NCBI GenBank assembly: GCA_965226785.1
Contig: CBDDEC010000002.1
Coordinates: 558,001-622,000 of the forward strand
DNA: 64,000 bases
Reading direction: 5' to 3'
Source: CBDDEC01 sp965226785
Lineage (GTDB): Bacteria > Chloroflexota > Dehalococcoidia > UBA2979
Shown: positions 8,785 through 17,139 of the stretch, piece by piece
Layout of the letters: each line of letters opens with the position of its first letter
Position numbering within the stretch: position 1 is the stretch's first letter
The notes under the pieces: model-generated
The model's database searches: none
What the model was told of the DNA's origin: nothing
Seen by the model: only the letters and a program-made list of their open reading frames with translations
Made by a program: the position numbers and the translations under genes

Positions 8785-8849
8785 CAGACTGCCTGCCTCT
8801 CGACGCCCGCTCGCCCCCGCCTGCCCTCTAGCCTACGTCGATCCATCGG

Positions 8850-9965
8850 TTATGGCCCCGCCGCTTGGATCAGCGGCGCCGGGAGCACCGTCGCGATCCG
8901 CTGTTCACCGGCGCGCAGCAACGTGAGCTGCACATCAGCGCCCGTCTTCAGCAGATTAGCCAGCGGCAAGGGCTCGCCGACCGCGACACCGTTGACCTCC
9001 AGCACGATGTCGCCGGGCAGGACGCCACCGTCCTCGGCCGGGCTGCCGATCGCGACACCGGTGATCAACGCGCCTCGCTCCACTGGCAGCTCGAGTACCG
9101 ACGCCACGGCGGCGTCGATCGGGATGTGCTGCTCGCCGATGCGCTCGATGCCGTACCGCGGCCGGGGGTTGAGTCCGTTGCGCAGCACTGACTCGATGAT
9201 CGGCGTGATCGTCGACATGCTGTGCGCGAATCCGATGCCCTCGATCACCTCGCCATCCGGCGTGATGCGCAGGTTCGCCGTGACCAGGCCCACAACCTCG
9301 CCGTCGAGGTTGACCAGCGCACCACCCGAGTCACCGGTGTTGATCGACGCGTCGGTCTGGATCATCCCCTCGAGGATCACATCGGACCGATCGATCACGA
9401 GGTCGACGTCGGAAATGATTCCGAGCGTCACCTGGTTGCTGTCGCTGATGATGCCGGCGGAGATCGAGAGCACCGGATCGCCTTGTCGCAGCACTGTCTC
9501 GTCATTGATGCGCGCGGAGCGAAGTCCACCCGGCTCGATCCGCAGCAGGGCGACGTCCTGGAACGGCGCATCGTCCGCGATCAGCTCCGCCGGGCGCACC
9601 TCGCCGGTCTCGAGCACCACCGCGATCGAGCCGAATTCCTGGATCACGTGGTAGTTCGTCAGCACCAGCCCACGATCGTCAACGATGATCCCAGAACCAA
9701 CGCTCGTGGTGCCCAGGCGCGGATCGGCGTCGGAGGCGACGGTCACCAGCACCCGCACGATGGCGGGCGAAACCTGCTCAACGGCGTCGCGTATGCGATC
9801 CGCGTCAGAATCGGCAATCGGTGGCGCCGGGGTCGAGCTCGACGCTGGCCCGGAGCTGTCATCGCCGTCGAGTTGCAGCGCGACCAGGCCTCCTGCGAGG
9901 CCGGAGACGACGCCCACGAGGACGAGGAGCGCCAGCACGGGGGCAAAGCGGGTGATACTGCGAAT
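8850..9965 (-). CDS. HtrA/DegP-type serine protease with PDZ domain
   Basis: Envelope quality-control protease. After a signal anchor (FAPVLALLVLVGVVSGLAGG) comes a trypsin-like domain with the triad His (NYHVI, near 104), Asp (FQDVALL, near 135) and Ser (GDSGGAL, near 212). A single PDZ domain follows to the C-terminus (LITGVAIGSPAEDGGVLPGD). The start is uncertain. A GGAGG sits 7 nt before an ATT codon at 9965 whose product begins RSITRFAPV, an ideal positive N-terminus for an anchor. The first standard start downstream is GTG at 9938, inside the helix. Upstream GTG (10154) and TTG (10121) would add a Ser/Thr-rich extension unlike the family. A possible promoter (TTCACT, 19 nt, TACACT) reads just upstream of the ATT choice. 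Confidence 0.85.
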   Translation of the reverse strand: MRSITRFAPVLALLVLVGVVSGLAGGLVALQLDGDDSSGPASSSTPAPPIADSDADRIRDAVEQVSPAIVRVLVTVASDADPRLGTTSVGSGIIVDDRGLVLTNYHVIQEFGSIAVVLETGEVRPAELIADDAPFQDVALLRIEPGGLRSARINDETVLRQGDPVLSISAGIISDSNQVTLGIISDVDLVIDRSDVILEGMIQTDASINTGDSGGALVNLDGEVVGLVTANLRITPDGEVIEGIGFAHSMSTITPIIESVLRNGLNPRPRYGIERIGEQHIPIDAAVASVLELPVERGALITGVAIGSPAEDGGVLPGDIVLEVNGVAVGEPLPLANLLKTGADVQLTLLRAGEQRIATVLPAPLIQAAGP

Positions 9966-10260
9966 TTCGACGCCTCCGAGGCCGCGGGGGAGCGTGCGGT
10001 GGCGATACCGCAGTGTATCAGCGGAGTGCTGAGACGAGTGAACAGATGTCGCCTGAGTGCCGCTCTCTGTGGGGCTTTTTGGCGTTTCTGTGGCGAACGT
10101 GTGTGCTGATTGTGGTTGCAACGCCTCGACGGTCGATCTACCCTGTGTGGCCACAGGTGGACTTGCCGGCAACGGTGGGTCCGCGTTTCTGATTCCCCCA
10201 CCCCCCACGGTCCGCATTTGCCCCCGGCGCGCGGGCCTGGCAACGATGGGACGGGATGGC

Positions 10261-10734
10261 ATGTCCGACCAACCGGTGATGCTGACCAAACAGGGCCTGG
10301 CCGCCCTGGAGGCGGAGCTCGAGGAGCTCACCACCGTCCGTCGCGCCCAGGTCGCCGAGGCGATCCGCGACGCGCAAGAGCTCGGCCCCGATCAGCACGA
10401 TGGTCAGTATGAGGACGCCAAGAACCAGCAGGCCTTCCTCGAGGGCCGGATCAGCGAGATCGAGCGGATGCTCGAGAAAGCGACCGTCATCGACGAGCGC
10501 GCCGCACATCGCGCGAAGGACGTGCGCATCGGCTCGACCGTGACCGTCAAGGCCAAGGGCGGCAAGAGCCAGAAGTATCAGCTCGTGGGCCCGGCCGAGG
10601 CCGACCCTTCCGCCGGTCGCATCAGCCACCAGTCGCCGGTGGGTCGCGCGCTCCTCGGCAAGAAGCGTGGCGAGAAGGTCAAGATTCAGGCCCCCAGCGG
10701 CGAGCTGGAGATGACCGTCACCAGCGTGTCCTGA
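10261..10734 (+). CDS. greA: transcription elongation factor GreA
   Basis: Binds the RNA polymerase secondary channel and stimulates transcript cleavage in backtracked complexes. At 157 residues it is full length: N-terminal coiled coil (about 8-75) and C-terminal FKBP-like domain (VRIGSTVTVKAKGG, PVGRALLGKKRGEKVKI). The coiled-coil tip reads LGPDQHDGQYEDAK at 41-54 where typical GreA has GDLSENAEYxAAK, so the canonical catalytic Asp and Glu are replaced by Pro and His while Asp44 and Asp47 lie nearby. The ATG at 10261 gives the usual short N-terminus; another ATG 15 nt upstream is possible. It is divergent from htrA across a region with a palindrome TGTGGCCACA at 10146-10155. Confidence 0.92.
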   Translation: MSDQPVMLTKQGLAALEAELEELTTVRRAQVAEAIRDAQELGPDQHDGQYEDAKNQQAFLEGRISEIERMLEKATVIDERAAHRAKDVRIGSTVTVKAKGGKSQKYQLVGPAEADPSAGRISHQSPVGRALLGKKRGEKVKIQAPSGELEMTVTSVS

Positions 10735-10833
10735 GCGACACCGAACAACGCTTGACTTAGGACGACACATCATTGGGTCAGCGACGACTCAGGCGCGTCG
10801 CCGATGGAGTGCGGCGCGGCACGGAGAACGAGC

Positions 10834-11292
10834 ATGAGCCACGCCGGGTACCAGCTCGCTCAGTTCAACATCGCGGCCGCGCGCTTCGACATGGACGATC
10901 CGAGGATGGACGGCTTCACGCACGCGCTGCTCGAAGTGAACGCCATCGCCGATCGCAACCCGGGGTTCATCTGGCGCCTGCAGTCCGACGAGGGCGATGC
11001 CACCTCGTTCCGGTTCGGCGACGACCCGCGAACCCTCGTCAACCTCTCCGTCTGGGAGTCGTTGACGGCGCTGCGGCGCTTCTACCTCGGCGATGACCAC
11101 GGGCCCTTCCTGCGACGTCGTGCCGAGTGGTTCGAACACGCCACCCAGCCGTACGTCGTCATGTGGTGGGTGGCCGAGGGCCACCGACCGAGCCTCGATG
11201 AAGCCGCAGAGCGGCTGGACATGCTCCGCACTTCGGGACCGTCCGCCGCCGCCTTCGACTTCGCGCAGCCGTTCGATCCGCCAGCGCACTGA
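10834..11292 (+). CDS. DUF3291-like protein
   Basis: A 152-residue cytoplasmic protein beginning YQLAQFNIAAARFDMDDPRM. It contains NPGFIWRLQSDEGDATSF, NLSVWESLTALRRFY and PYVVMWWVAEGHRPSLDEA, the pattern of the DUF3291 family, a dimeric alpha/beta-barrel fold related to antibiotic biosynthesis monooxygenases. No catalytic role is established for the family. GGAG lies 9 nt upstream of the ATG. It stands alone between greA and lysS on the same strand. Confidence 0.75.
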   Translation: MSHAGYQLAQFNIAAARFDMDDPRMDGFTHALLEVNAIADRNPGFIWRLQSDEGDATSFRFGDDPRTLVNLSVWESLTALRRFYLGDDHGPFLRRRAEWFEHATQPYVVMWWVAEGHRPSLDEAAERLDMLRTSGPSAAAFDFAQPFDPPAH

Positions 11293-11357
11293 GACCCGGC
11301 CTGACTGCACGTACAACCTCGCTGTGCGTTACTGAAGTCGCGGGAGCGAGTTGCCAC

Positions 11358-12839
11358 ATGCCCTCCGAAGAGGAACTGATCGAGCAGCGCGCTGCCAAGC
11401 GCGAGCAACTGCTGCAGCGCGCCGATCCCTACCCCGCGCGGGTGTCACGCACCCACACCGCCGCCGAGGCCGTGGCAGCGTTCGAGGACGCCGGCGAGCC
11501 GGAGCCGGACGCCTCCGACGCTGTTCGTGCGACCGTGATCGGCCGCGTTACCTCGGCGCGACGCATGGGCAAGGCCGCGTTCATCGACCTGCGCGACGGC
11601 AGCGGCCGCATCCAGCTGCACTTCCGCCGCGATGCGCTCCAGGACTTCGAGGACCTGCAACTGCTCGACCTCGGTGACTTCGCGGAGGTGACCGGGCCGC
11701 TGTTTCGCACCCGCACGAACGAGGTGACGGTGCAGGTCGCCTCGTGGCGCATCGTCAGCAAGGCGCTGCGACCAATGCCCGGCGAGTACTACGGGCTGCA
11801 CAACACTGAGACGCGATACCGTCAGCGCTACCTCGATTTGTTGGCGAACGAGCGATCGCGCGAACTGGCGCAGCAGCGCGCCGCGGTCGTCGCGGTCGTG
11901 CGGCGCTTCTTCGACGAGCGCGGGTTCATGGAGGTCGAGACGCCGGTGCTGCAGGACGCAGCGGGCGGCGCCGCGGCGCGTCCGTTCTGGACGCACCACA
12001 ACGCGCTCGACCGTGAGCTGGCGCTGCGCATCTCGCTCGAGCTGCACCTCAAGCGCCTCCTCGTCGGCGGCTTCGAGAAGGTGTTCGAGATCGGTCGCGT
12101 GTTTCGCAACGAAGGCGTGTCGTTCCGCCACAACCCGGAGTTCACGCTGCTCGAGTCGTACGAGGCGTTCGCCGACTACGAGGATGTCGCGCGGATGGTC
12201 GAGGAGCTACTCGGCGTCGTGGCCATGGCGGTGCGCGGGACACTCGAGATCGAGCACGACGGCGACATCGTCGTGAACCTCGCCGCACCGTTCGCCCGTA
12301 CCACCTACCGCGGGGCGCTGCTGGAGCACGCCGGCATCGACTACCGCGACTATCCGACGATCGAAGCGATGACGGCGCTCGCCGCAGAGCGCGGCGTGCC
12401 GATCGCAGACGGTGCGTCGCGGGCGACCGCCCTCGACGCGTTGATGGCGGCGCTCGTCGAGCCGAAGTTCGTGCAGCCGACGTTCGTCTTCGACTACCCG
12501 ATCGAGATCTCACCGCTGGCCAAGCGCAAGGTCGATGACGAGGGCGCGGTCGAGCGCTTCGAGTTGTTTGCCCTGGGCGGTGAGATCGCGAACGCCTACT
12601 CCGAGCTGAACGACCCCGTCGATCAGCGACAACGCATGCTGGAGCAGGCGCAGAAGCTGGCCGACGGCGACGAGGAGGCGGAGACCGCCGACGAGGACTT
12701 CCTCGTCGCACTGGAACACGGGATGCCGCCTGCCGGCGGGCTCGGCATCGGCATCGATCGCCTCGTCCAGCTCATCACTGGTGAACACTCGTTGCGCGAG
12801 ATCGTGCTCTTCCCGGTCATGCGCGAGCGGTCGACCTAG
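11358..12839 (+). CDS. lysS: lysine--tRNA ligase (class II)
   Basis: Charges tRNA-Lys. 493 residues, as expected. An N-terminal OB-fold anticodon-binding domain (VIGRVTSARRMGKAAFIDL, about 57-75) is followed by the class II core: motif 2 FEIGRVFRNEG and RHNPEFTLLE near 240-265, and motif 3 GLGIGIDRLVQLITG near 465-480. The start ATG gives a normal N-terminus (MPSEEELIEQRAAKREQL). The small gene at 12843 begins 3 nt after the stop, so lysS probably heads an operon with it and the HAD gene. Confidence 0.97.
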   Translation: MPSEEELIEQRAAKREQLLQRADPYPARVSRTHTAAEAVAAFEDAGEPEPDASDAVRATVIGRVTSARRMGKAAFIDLRDGSGRIQLHFRRDALQDFEDLQLLDLGDFAEVTGPLFRTRTNEVTVQVASWRIVSKALRPMPGEYYGLHNTETRYRQRYLDLLANERSRELAQQRAAVVAVVRRFFDERGFMEVETPVLQDAAGGAAARPFWTHHNALDRELALRISLELHLKRLLVGGFEKVFEIGRVFRNEGVSFRHNPEFTLLESYEAFADYEDVARMVEELLGVVAMAVRGTLEIEHDGDIVVNLAAPFARTTYRGALLEHAGIDYRDYPTIEAMTALAAERGVPIADGASRATALDALMAALVEPKFVQPTFVFDYPIEISPLAKRKVDDEGAVERFELFALGGEIANAYSELNDPVDQRQRMLEQAQKLADGDEEAETADEDFLVALEHGMPPAGGLGIGIDRLVQLITGEHSLREIVLFPVMRERST

Positions 12840-12842
12840 CTG

Positions 12843-13313
12843 ATGGCGATTGTCCGCGAGGACGTGCACGTGCACGTCTCTGCCGAGGAGCTGCGCCCGC
12901 TCCTGGACGACCCGAGCGCGTTCGAGGCGTGGCTGGGGCCGCAGTTCACGGGGCTCACGGTCGACCGCATGCAGTGGAGCCTGGAGCTGACGCTGCCCGG
13001 TCGACGCGAGCGCATCACGCTGCGCGCCGCGCCCCAGGAGGACGGCACCGTCGTCTACGAGCGCGCCGACCCAGCGTCGCAGGTGAAGAGCATGAGCATG
13101 GCGCTCTTCGCCGAGGGGCCGCGAGAGGTGCACCTCACCGTCGAGCTTGAGTACGACCCCGCTGCGGGCCTGATCACCGCCCTGCTCGAGCCCTGGCTCC
13201 ACCGCCCCTATCGGGCGCAGGCGCTGCGGGATTCGCTCTGGCGGCTCAAGCAGCACGCCGAGTCGCTCCCACCACCGCCCGCCGCCGAGACCAACGGAGA
13301 CAACCCTCGATGA
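12843..13313 (+). CDS. SRPBCC-like protein of unknown function
   Basis: A 156-residue cytoplasmic protein. Its N-terminal half reads as an SRPBCC/START-type fold: a helix-poor start (VREDVHVHVSAEELRPLLDD), then alternating strands (LTVDRMQWSLELTLPG, TVVYERADP, VHLTVELEYDP) and a long C-terminal amphipathic helix (RAQALRDSLWRLKQHAES). No ligand or enzyme role can be assigned. It starts 3 nt after the lysS stop and its own stop overlaps the next start (ATGA), so it is part of a lysS operon. Confidence 0.6.
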   Translation: MAIVREDVHVHVSAEELRPLLDDPSAFEAWLGPQFTGLTVDRMQWSLELTLPGRRERITLRAAPQEDGTVVYERADPASQVKSMSMALFAEGPREVHLTVELEYDPAAGLITALLEPWLHRPYRAQALRDSLWRLKQHAESLPPPPAAETNGDNPR

Positions 13314-13963
13314 CGGTCGAAGCCCTCGTCTTCGACCTCGACGGCGTGCTCGCCGACACCGAGCTCGTCCACCTTGAGGCTGCGCGGAGGCTGGTCGCGC
13401 CAGCCGAGCTGACCATGTCCGATTACGAGCAGTTCATCGGCACGTCCGGCTTCAGTGAGTGGATCTCGGCCACCTACGGGCTGACCCGGGAAGAGATCCG
13501 CGTCAACTACGACCGGCTGTTCCACGAGATCCTTGAGACGGAGGGGCTGGAGCCGATGGCCGGCGCTCACGATCTGTTCGACGCCGTCGAGGAGCGCGGA
13601 GTCGCGCTTGCGGTCGCCTCGCAGTCCTCGCGACGCTGGGTCGAAGCGACCCTTGAGGCGATCGGCTTGCGCGAACGCGTGCCGCTGATCGTCACGTCGG
13701 CGGACGTCGCGCAGGGTAAGCCCGCGCCCGACATCTACCTCCACGTCACGGCGCAGTTGGCGGTGGCGCCCGCCTCCGCGATGGCGATCGAGGACTCGGC
13801 GCACGGCATCGCAGCTGCCGCTGCGGCGGGGATGGTGGTCGTGCAGTCAACGCAGGCGAGCATCACTCCACCGCCACAGCCCGGCGCGCACGCGCTGATC
13901 GACTCGCTGGAGGCGTTCGACCTCGGCTGGTTCGAGACGCCACCTGGGCCATCTGAGGCGTAA
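13310..13963 (+). CDS. HAD-superfamily hydrolase (beta-phosphoglucomutase-like)
   Basis: A 217-residue phosphatase or phosphomutase of HAD subfamily IA. Motif I is VFDLDGVLADTE at residues 7-18 with the nucleophile Asp and acid/base Asp. Motif II is VASQSS, motif III includes the Lys of GKPAPDIYL, and motif IV is IEDSAHGIAAAAAAG. A helical cap follows motif I, as in PgmB, Gph and YcjU types. Substrate is not predictable within this family. The start overlaps the preceding stop by four bases. Confidence 0.88.
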   Translation: MTVEALVFDLDGVLADTELVHLEAARRLVAPAELTMSDYEQFIGTSGFSEWISATYGLTREEIRVNYDRLFHEILETEGLEPMAGAHDLFDAVEERGVALAVASQSSRRWVEATLEAIGLRERVPLIVTSADVAQGKPAPDIYLHVTAQLAVAPASAMAIEDSAHGIAAAAAAGMVVVQSTQASITPPPQPGAHALIDSLEAFDLGWFETPPGPSEA

Positions 13964-14010
13964 CACGACCCTGGCCGAGGGGTGCTGATGCGCCACGAAC
14001 GGCGCGGCGT

Positions 14011-14022
14011 TACGCTCGGCCG
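14011..14022 (+). promoter_or_regulatory. -10-like TANNNT element directly before Nudix start
   Basis: TACGCT (14011-14016) lies 6 nt before the ATG at 14023. At this spacing transcription would begin at or next to the start codon, giving a leaderless mRNA. No Shine-Dalgarno sequence is present. No good -35 box was found. Confidence 0.3.
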
Positions 14023-14541
14023 ATGGAGCGCCACTTCACCGTCACCGGGTTCGTCAATCGCGACGGGCTCACCGCCCTGCACTGGCACCCGCGCGTACAG
14101 GCCTGGCTCCCTGCCGGCGGCCACATCGAGTCAAACGAAGACCCACTGCAGGCACTGCTGCGCGAGGTGCGCGAGGAGACCGGCCTCGACGTGCGCGTGC
14201 TCGGCACCATTGAGCCATTACCGCGCGGCAACACGCTGCCCTCGCCGGTGCGCGTCTCGGTCTTCGACATCGGCCCGGACAGCGGAACGCCCGAACCGCA
14301 CCAGCACATCGACCTCATCTATTTCACCGTCCCCAACGACCCCGCGCAGCCGTTGATTCCCGAGCCCGGCACCGATTGGCAGTGGGTCGACGCGACGCAA
14401 CTGCGTGACCGCGTACCGCTCGAGGATCCATCGACTGGCCGGCGGACGCCCGCTCCCGAGGACGTGCGCGAGCTGGGCCTGATGGCGATCGAAGCGCAGC
14501 TCGCCGACGCCACCGCCGTCGCCTCGACGGGAGCGCGTTGA
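14023..14541 (+). CDS. Nudix hydrolase
   Basis: A 172-residue pyrophosphohydrolase of the Nudix family. The Nudix box GX5EX7REUXEEXGU is intact: it starts at GGHIESNEDPLQALL and continues REVREETGLDV, about residues 27-52, supplying the Mg-binding glutamates. Such enzymes clear oxidised nucleotides or trim nucleotide-sugars, CoA derivatives or NADH; the substrate cannot be read here. The stop TGA overlaps the serS ATG by one base, so the pair is co-transcribed. Confidence 0.9.
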   Translation: MERHFTVTGFVNRDGLTALHWHPRVQAWLPAGGHIESNEDPLQALLREVREETGLDVRVLGTIEPLPRGNTLPSPVRVSVFDIGPDSGTPEPHQHIDLIYFTVPNDPAQPLIPEPGTDWQWVDATQLRDRVPLEDPSTGRRTPAPEDVRELGLMAIEAQLADATAVASTGAR

Positions 14542-15860
14542 TGTTGTCGATCACGAGCCTCCGCGACGAGCCAGACGCCATCCGCGCGGACCTCGAACGG
14601 CGCGGCGACGACCCCTCGCCGGTGGGGCGCGCCCTCGAACTCGACGAGCAACGCCGAGGGTTGCTCACGCAGGTCGAGACGATGCGGGCCGACCGCAACG
14701 AGGCGGGTCGCCTCATTGGCTCGGCCGAGTCCGACGAGGAGCGCCAGCGACTGATCGGGGAGCAACGAGCCGTCGCCGGTCGCCTCGACGAGCTTGAGGC
14801 CGAGCTGACCGAGACCGACGCGGCCTTCGACGCGGTGATGCTGACGATCCCCAACCGCGTGCACCCAGACGTGCCCGACGGCGGCGAGCCGGACGCGGTG
14901 GTCGTGATCGAGGGCGTCGGAGCGGATCAGCGCCGCGACGATCGAGGCATCAGCGTCCAGGACTGGCCCGACCCAGAGCCTGACGGCGAAGCGTCGCCCC
15001 ACTGGGACCTCGGCGAGGCGCTGGGCGTGATCGACTTCGAGCGAGGGGTGAAGCTCGCGGGGGCGAACTTCTACGTGCTGCGCGGCGACGGCGCGCGACT
15101 GCAGCGCGCCCTCATCAGCTGGATGCTCGACCGCCACCGCAAGCGCGGATACGTAGAGGTCTATCCGCCGCTGATGGTGCGCGAGGAGATGCTGGTGGGC
15201 ACCGGCCAGCTGCCCAAGTTCGCCGACACCATGTTCCACATCGAGGGCCAGGACCTCTGGCTCGTGCCCACCGCCGAGGTGCCGGTCACCAACATGTACC
15301 GCGACGAGATTCTCGACGCCGACGAACTGCCGATCAGGCACTCGGCCTTCAGCGCCTGCTTTCGGCATGAGCAGTTCAGCGCCGGCCGCGACACGCGTGG
15401 CATCAAACGTGGCTTTCAGTTCGACAAGGTCGAGCTGGTCCATTTCGTCCCGCCCGATCGCTCGTGGGAGGCGCACGAGGCGCTCCTCGACGATGCGCTG
15501 GACATCGTGCGGGTGCTCGGGCTGCGCTACCGCGTGATCCGCCTGGCGGCAGGCGACACCACGTTCGCTTCCGCCATGACCTACGACATCGAGATCTGGG
15601 CGCCGGGGGCGCGCGAGTGGCTCGAGGTGTCGAGCGTGTCCAACTTCCTCGACTTCCAGGCGCGCCGCGCCAACCTCCGCTACCGCAACGTCGAGGGTCG
15701 GGTCGAGCACCTGCACACGCTCAACGGCTCGGGCGTGGCCCTGCCGCGCCTCGTCGCATCGATCCTCGAGACGAACCAGCTCGAAGACGGCAGCGTCGAG
15801 GTGCCGGAGCCGCTCCGCCCGTACCTCGACGGCCTCGAGGCGATCACGTCGGCCCGGTAG
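14541..15860 (+). CDS. serS: serine--tRNA ligase
   Basis: Charges tRNA-Ser and tRNA-Sec. About 439 residues: an N-terminal long antiparallel coiled coil (about 25-105) that grips the tRNA variable arm, then a class II catalytic core with VPTAEVPVTNMY, motif 2 SACFRHEQFSAGRDTRGIKR, and motif 3 LNGSGVALPRLVASILE. The ATG at 14541 (TGATG overlap with the Nudix stop) is preferred over the TTG one codon earlier. A hairpin and a new promoter follow the stop. Confidence 0.97.
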   Translation: MLSITSLRDEPDAIRADLERRGDDPSPVGRALELDEQRRGLLTQVETMRADRNEAGRLIGSAESDEERQRLIGEQRAVAGRLDELEAELTETDAAFDAVMLTIPNRVHPDVPDGGEPDAVVVIEGVGADQRRDDRGISVQDWPDPEPDGEASPHWDLGEALGVIDFERGVKLAGANFYVLRGDGARLQRALISWMLDRHRKRGYVEVYPPLMVREEMLVGTGQLPKFADTMFHIEGQDLWLVPTAEVPVTNMYRDEILDADELPIRHSAFSACFRHEQFSAGRDTRGIKRGFQFDKVELVHFVPPDRSWEAHEALLDDALDIVRVLGLRYRVIRLAAGDTTFASAMTYDIEIWAPGAREWLEVSSVSNFLDFQARRANLRYRNVEGRVEHLHTLNGSGVALPRLVASILETNQLEDGSVEVPEPLRPYLDGLEAITSAR

Positions 15861-15868
15861 ACCGTCGA

Positions 15869-15908
15869 CGCGTCACGCTTGACGCGATCCGCACACTTGT
15901 TCTAATCT
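15869..15908 (+). promoter_or_regulatory. terminator-like hairpin merged with a TTGACG/TAATCT promoter
   Basis: CGCGTCA (15869-15875), loop CGCT, TGACGCG (15880-15886) forms a 7-bp stem 9 nt after the serS stop. Its descending arm holds the -35 box TTGACG (15879-15884). An 18-nt spacer leads to TAATCT (15903-15908). The promoter drives the small membrane gene at 15984 through an untranslated leader of about 70 nt. Confidence 0.5.
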
Positions 15909-15939
15909 ATGCGAACAGACGTTCTGGGCGCGATGTCGA

Positions 15940-15963
15940 CCGCTCCCGCGGTTTCGGGAGCGG
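15940..15963 (+). promoter_or_regulatory. hairpin in 5' leader of the small membrane gene
   Basis: Perfect 9-bp stem CCGCTCCCG / CGGGAGCGG with loop CGGTTT, between the promoter at 15879-15908 and the ATG at 15984. Its place 20 nt ahead of the start would allow control of translation or mRNA stability. No ligand-binding class is recognised. Confidence 0.4.
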
Positions 15964-15983
15964 ACGTAGACGGGGGTTCGAGG

Positions 15984-16136
15984 ATGCTGTTTGCACTGGC
16001 GTTGGGTGTCATGTTCGGCGCGGCAGGGGTAGTCCTGGTCCAGCAGTGGCTGCGTGGCTCGGTTGTTGCGCCGCGTCTCGAAGCAGCGGGCGATCGCTTC
16101 CCGCGCCTCGCTCCGCCCGTGCGCTCGCTCCGCTAG
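15984..16136 (+). CDS. small single-helix membrane protein
   Basis: A 50-residue protein with one transmembrane helix at residues 1-21 (MLFALALGVMFGAAGVVLVQQ) and a basic tail (WLRGSVVAPRLEAAGDRFPR). The ATG at 15984 has GGGGGTTCGAGG upstream. Reading from the ATG at 15909 in the same frame would place the start at the -10 box, so it is rejected. It has its own good promoter and a leader hairpin, unusual effort for so small a gene. No family recognised. Confidence 0.5.
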   Translation: MLFALALGVMFGAAGVVLVQQWLRGSVVAPRLEAAGDRFPRLAPPVRSLR

Positions 16137-16183
16137 CGCTCACACTCACCAGCTTCGGCTCGATCGAGGCTCGACCACGCGGC

Positions 16184-16195
16184 TACCATCCGCGC
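16184..16195 (+). promoter_or_regulatory. -10-like TANNNT element directly before the DinB-like start
   Basis: TACCAT (16184-16189) lies 6 nt before the ATG at 16196, with no Shine-Dalgarno sequence. This suggests a leaderless transcript. The -35 region is weak. Confidence 0.3.
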
Positions 16196-16726
16196 ATGTC
16201 CTCCAACGCTCCGACCGTTGTCAGCACCCTGCTGGTCGTCCGCCTGCTCCTCGACGCGCGCGATGAGTTCCGGCGCGTCGCTGAGGCCGTGCCAAACCCC
16301 GGGCGCGGCGGCGCGATCGGACGCCTCAACCCCGGCTCGTTCATCGTTGCCCACATCGCGACGCAGGACGACCTCGTCTGGAACGTCGCGTTGCAGGGCC
16401 TCGAACCTGACGCCTGGCTCGTCGCAGCGAACGCCGGCCACGGCGCCCCTCGCTCGACCCCCGACTACGACGAGGCGCTGGCGGCCCTCGATCGCACGTT
16501 CGCGCGCAGCGAGGCGACGGTGACAGCGCTCGCCGAGGAAGACCTGGACCGTGAACTCAGCTCCAGCGTGCCGGGGCGCATAGTCGCCGCACAGCTCGCG
16601 CGCAGCACGGCGCATACGTGGAGCCATGCCGGCGAACTCGCCACGCTCGCCTCGCTGGTCGGCGCGCCGGACCTCGGCCTGCCGGGGCGACTGCCGCGCA
16701 GCTCGATGCGGAGCGCCGAGGCATGA
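16196..16726 (+). CDS. DinB-superfamily protein
   Basis: A 176-residue four-helix-bundle protein of the DinB/YfiT metal-binding superfamily. Ligand-like histidines are in FIVAHIATQDD and STAHTWSHAGEL. Members include mycothiol- or bacillithiol-dependent transferases and many uncharacterised proteins; no substrate is implied here. The stop overlaps the start of the next gene (ATGA), coupling the two. Two further DinB-like genes (29808, 51197) and a remnant (30451) occur in the window. Confidence 0.7.
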   Translation: MSSNAPTVVSTLLVVRLLLDARDEFRRVAEAVPNPGRGGAIGRLNPGSFIVAHIATQDDLVWNVALQGLEPDAWLVAANAGHGAPRSTPDYDEALAALDRTFARSEATVTALAEEDLDRELSSSVPGRIVAAQLARSTAHTWSHAGELATLASLVGAPDLGLPGRLPRSSMRSAEA

Positions 16727-17111
16727 CACGCGAACGCGTACCGCTCGACGAGCCGGCGATCGCCCTCGGCTCGGTCTACGACCCGCCCGATGTCGCCTAC
16801 CCGCGCCTGCTCGTGATGCGGCGCTGGCCGCGTGGCATTCCGAAGGCCGCGGTCGACCAGTGGGAGCGCGACCTCGGCCCCTCGAACGAGCTGCTTGACG
16901 CCTATCGCGACGACGAGGTGGACTGGGACGGCTTCGCCGAGCGCTACCGCGAGGAGATGTCGGACCGCGAGGGCCTCGTGCGCTGGGCCGCCCTGATGGC
17001 ACGCTACACCGCGTCACACTGCTCTGCAGCTCGCACCCGGACGAGGAGTGCCACCGCTCCATCCTCGCGGAACTCGTGATCGAGTACCTCGAGGCTCACC
17101 CAGACGAGTAA
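16723..17111 (+). CDS. DUF488-family protein, frameshifted
   Basis: A small cytoplasmic DUF488 protein (about 129 residues when the frame is repaired). The N-terminal part (IALGSVYDPPD, LVMRRWPRGIPKAAVDQWE, RDLGPSNELL) is in the starting frame. The conserved end, LLCSSHPDEECHRSILAEL, is one frame back and runs to the TAA at 17109-17111. The break is at 17010-17013: one extra base restores an unbroken VTLLCSSH. As it stands the product would end at about 17079 with an Arg/Thr-rich tail lacking the Cys and His residues typical of the family. Function of DUF488 is unknown. Confidence 0.7.
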
Positions 17112-17139
17112 GCCGGGGCTCAGCTTCGCCTCGGCGGGG

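Noticed and set aside
10060..10100. GGGGCTTTTTGG stretch near the htrA-greA gap as a terminator.
   Set aside because: No stable stem precedes the T-run, and no plus-strand gene ends there.
15909..15983. Upstream ATG for the small membrane gene at 15984.
   Set aside because: It abuts the -10 box, so the predicted transcript would start after it; the added residues are not hydrophobic or conserved-looking.
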